Source: Dasypus novemcinctus
Lineage: Eukaryota > Chordata > Mammalia > Cingulata > Dasypodidae
Assembly (NCBI RefSeq): GCF_030445035.2
Contig: NC_080690.1
Coordinates: forward strand, 30,778,796 to 30,842,795
Reading direction: 5' to 3'
Length of the DNA stretch: 64,000 bases
Position numbers and translations under genes: made by a program. Below the pieces are notes generated by a model. That model was given only the letters and a program-made list of their open reading frames with translations. It was not told the origin of the DNA and ran no database searches. Positions 60,668-64,000 of this stretch are shown piece by piece; position 1 is the stretch's first letter; every line of letters begins with the position of its first letter.

Positions 60668-63600
60668 TTTTTATTGATTTTGTAATAATATTACATTAAA
60701 AATATATATGTGAGGTCCCATTCAACCCCACCCCCCCACCCCACCTCTCCCCCCCCCCCCCCCAGCAACACTCGTTCCCATCATCATGACACATCCATTG
60801 GATTTGGTAAGTACATCTTTGGGCACCTCTGCACCTCATAGTCAATGGTCCACATCATGGCCCATACTCTCCTCCATTCCATCCAGTGGGCCCTGTGAGG
60901 ATTTACAATGTCCGGTGATTGCCTCTGAAGCACCATCCAGGGCAGCTCCATGTCCCAAAGACGCCTCCACCTCTCATCTCTTCCTGCCTTTCCCCATACC
61001 CATCAGCCACCATGTCCACTTTTCCCAATCCAATGCCACCTCTTCTATGTGGACATTGGATTGGTTGTGTCCATTGCACCTCTATGTCAAGAGGAGGCTC
61101 AGATTCCACATGGATGTTGGATGCAATCCTCCCACTTTCAGTTGTAATCACTCTAGGCTCCATGGTGTGGTGGTTGTCCTTCTTCAACTCCATCTTAGCT
61201 GAGTGTGATAAGTCCAATAAATTATATTGTAGGTGCTGGAGTCTGTTGAGGCTCAGGATCTGGCTATCACATTGTCAGTCCAGAGATTCAAATCCGCTAA
61301 ATATATCTTAAACCCCAACATTAACTGCACCTCCATCACCTTAGCATGAAAGTCTTATGAAGGAAGATCCCATCTGAGTCCAGATTCATCACACATAAAC
61401 ACCAGTTCCAAAAAGGGGCCATCTGACCTGGTAGTTAACCCCATCGGCCATGACCATAACTCCCATGGGTCTCTTTAGCCCTCGAAGGAACCGATATCTG
61501 GGGGTTGTATCTGCTTTATCTGTCTCTCTGACTCTACTCAGTTGTGCATGAGGGCAATCCTTCTGCCAGCCTCCAGACTCTTTTTTAGAAACTCGTAGCC
61601 ATATAAACTCATTTCTCTTTTCCATTTCCCCCTTACTTTAGGTCAAACAGCATTTTAAAGTCATGTTATTTTATGTAGACAGGGATATTCTGCTGATCCA
61701 CATTGAACCTTCCGTATAAGGTCATTTTTCAGTTGCATCATCAGTTGGTAGTTGATAGTGGTCCCTTGGTGCCAGGGAGGCTCATCCCCGGGTGTCATGT
61801 CCCACGCTGGGGGGAAGGCATTGCATTTACATGCTGAGTTTGGCTTCGAGACTGGCCACATTTGAGTAACATGAAGGCTGACAGGAGGAAATTCCCAGGC
61901 ACAATGTTGCTCTAGGCCTTGTTCTTATTTTAGGCTTATCAGCTCACAAGCATAGTCATTAGCATCAGTGGCTCACTGTTGAACCCTCACTCCCTCCCGG
62001 TCCCCGCCGCTGTACCTGGGAGACTATCGCTGCTCCCCTAGGGACCACGACAGAACACCATTGGCCAGGAACCCAGTACCCCCCCTGCTGTGGTTTTTAA
62101 TTGTTGCCACTATGAGTATATCCAAACATTACCATGCACCCTGGACATATGTTCTGTACAGCTCTCTGTCAGCCATATATTACCTGTCATTGGTATCCCA
62201 TACCAGTATCCCTCCATTGCCATTGTTGAAACACTCTGTGATCCAGAACTCCCCGAAATTTGAAGCCCAATATAATGTCATGGTCCCTTACTAGGGAATG
62301 GCATATAGCGATGGATTTAAAGGTTAGATAAAGGACTTGGATAAAGTTAGATAAAGAACTTAGATAAAGAATGTTGACTTGAAAAAATTCTACATCCTAT
62401 CTTTTTTCCCCCCCCCCCCCCCCAATTATTCAGCTTCTCTTCACAGGAGTCCTAGACCACAGCAATGCATATATATAATATACAGCACTCCCATACATCC
62501 ACCACAAAACCTTTTTCCTTCCACAGCGATACTCTTACACCCTATTCATATCATATTTACTTAACGTGATGTACAGAGTCTGAGACATTAGCTTTCTAAC
62601 AAGGTGACATCTGTGCTTACATTATGGTGCATACTTTAGGATATACAGTTCTTTACTTTCTTAGTTATCCTATGTTTTACATTATGGTTTACATTATCAG
62701 TCTGTCATCTCCTATATGTTATGGTGTAATATTACATGTTTTATATCCATCCTTGTGTACTCTCAAGAAACTCCTCTCTTATCCCCCATTTACCTTGGTT
62801 CCACACATTTAACGTCCATTTTCCCTTCCACCTTGGTGCCCACAGTGACAGCCAACCTCCGTTTCCTGAGGAGCCACTTCCAGAGATAGATGGAATAGTG
62901 TTCCATCTATCTTGCTCAACTTGCTCAACTGCCCCAATGCCCTGGGAGCCACCCTTTCTCTCGAGGGATACAGTTCCCTCTATTTGGTGGCATTAGTCCT
63001 CCCCAGGATGTGGGTCCACCCCCACTCTCACTACTTGGGTTTCTACCCCATGGTGACACCCACTCTGGCAGAATGAGCATTTAGACATTCCCCAGGACCC
63101 CGTCCTGCATCAGACCTCCCCTCCGAGCATTCTAAACAGGTAACCCTCTTTATTATATTTTGATATGATTTTCTCGGCATTTTACTCTCCACCAACACCT
63201 GACCCTCTCCTGTGTTCGTATGCTACCCCTCCCTCCCCCCACTTTTGGGCAATGTTACCCATCCATCCCTCCCCAGCCACCCTCAAACCCCCAAAGCCCC
63301 AACCAAAGGCAACCCCTTGCCCCCCTTTTATCTCTTCTTTGTGTTCATACTTACCACCATCTCGTCTTAAATTCCACCCCTGCAGACATCAGCTCATATC
63401 CTTCCTCCACCCTCCGATTTCCTGTAAGCCTATCGTTCAGTCTCTTGCTATCTAAGGCAGCTTGTTTATTTCATATCATTGAGGTCATGTAGTATTTGTC
63501 CTTCAATGTCTGGGTTGCTTCACTCAACATAAGGTTCTCAAGATTCATCCATGTTATCACATGTGTTTGTAGTGTGTTTGTTCTTACAGCCGAGTAGTAT

Positions 63601-64000
63601 TCCATTGTGTGTATATACCACATTTTATTGATCCACTCATCTGTTGATGGGCATTTGGGTTGATTCCAACTTTTGGCAATAGTGAACAATGCTGCTATGA
63701 ACATTGGTGTGCATATATCGGTTTGTGTCCTTGTTTTCAGTTCTGCTGGGTATATACCCAGCAGTGGTATTGCTGGGTCATATGGCAAATCTATGGCTAG
63801 TTTTTTGAGAAACCGCCATACTGTCCTCCAGAACGGTTGGATCCTTCTGCATTCCCACCAGCAGTGGATGAGTGTTCCCCTTCCTTCACATCCTCTGTTT
63901 TTTTCATAGCTGCCAATCTTATGGGTGTAAGATGGTATCTCATTGTAGTTTTGATTTGCATTTCCCTGATAGCTAGAGATTTGGAACATTTTTTCATGTG
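60668..64000 (-). mobile_element. Young armadillo L1, 3' UTR and ORF2 end, continuing off the window
   Basis: Starts with the T-rich complement of its tail ('tttttttattgattttgtaat'), then 2.8 kb of 3' UTR (60668-63470) with C runs at 60749-60763 and 62408-62423, then the end of ORF2 (63471-64000). The 3' UTR is shared with the copies at 19115, 33494 and 35449 and with the U6 chimera. It inserted into the plus-strand L1 or joined it by rearrangement; the far edge is outside the window. Confidence 0.88.
63471..64000 (-). pseudogene. L1 ORF2 C-terminal end
   Basis: 172 residues ending DKYYMTSMI. They contain [10 protein letters not shown] (the C-terminal cysteine-rich motif), AIPLLGIYP, MFIAALFTIAKSWNQPKCP and TMEYYSAVR. 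The upstream frame (63797-63997) carries [19 protein letters not shown]. The two are out of register by a frameshift near the T run at 63897-63903. The stop at 63471 starts the 3' UTR. Confidence 0.92.

Noticed and set aside
60786-61311. Overlapping plus-strand frames suggesting a secreted Ser/Pro-rich protein
   Set aside because: Within the L1 3' UTR, on the antisense strand; no start context, signal peptide or family match that I can support.
63165-63492. Pro-rich open frames
   Set aside because: C-rich L1 3' UTR antisense sequence; no domain and no conservation seen in other copies.

Overview
This window is nuclear DNA from a placental mammal. It is almost certainly from an armadillo (Dasypus or a close relative). 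The best evidence is an intact tRNA-derived SINE at 1764-2181 that I recognise as the Dasypus-type DAS SINE, with further short DAS-like SINEs at 55.5-55.7 kb. Several closely related LINE-1 copies also share one xenarthran-style 3' UTR. The remaining MIR, L2, MER5A, MLT2 and HAL1-like relics are general to placental mammals. I found no functional host protein-coding gene, tRNA gene or rRNA gene. The window reads as an intergenic or deep intronic, AT-rich region built of layered transposable elements.

Layout. 1-3250: flank with a MIR and a DAS SINE. 3251-11646: one complete but dead endogenous retrovirus on the minus strand (LTR, gag, pro, pol, env, LTR), with a proline-tRNA-like primer site and a 4-base target duplication. 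11647-16100: sequence with few recognisable repeats. 16110-17655: an old HAL1/L1-like fragment split by a solo LTR. 17656-23640: L1 3' ends plus a processed pseudogene of the mitochondrial heme A synthase gene COX15. 23641-50364: mostly unassigned sequence carrying scattered L1 3' ends, L2, MIR, MER5A, an MLT2-type LTR and a MaLR-like LTR. 50365-56165: old minus-strand L1 fragments, one interrupted by a 197-base hAT transposon. 56166-60540: a plus-strand L1 with a 5' region, ORF1 and the start of ORF2. 60541-64000: a minus-strand L1 that cuts into it and runs off the window.

The most notable object is at 59604-59869: a U6 snRNA retrocopy fused to an armadillo L1 3' end, on the minus strand and bounded by a perfect 12-base duplication. 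This is the signature of template switching by the L1 reverse transcriptase. Other points of note are the retroviral env, whose transmembrane subunit has seven rather than six residues in its C-Xn-CC motif; inactivating changes at the protease and integrase active sites; a very long composite L1 3' UTR with long G runs and a shared antisense reading frame; and several insertions whose target duplications let the nesting order be read directly.

Nothing here works as an operon or pathway. The elements are related by insertion order and by use of the L1 machinery, which also made the SINE, the COX15 copy and the U6 chimera. Family names are from memory and were not checked against a repeat library. 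Boundaries without a stated target duplication are approximate.
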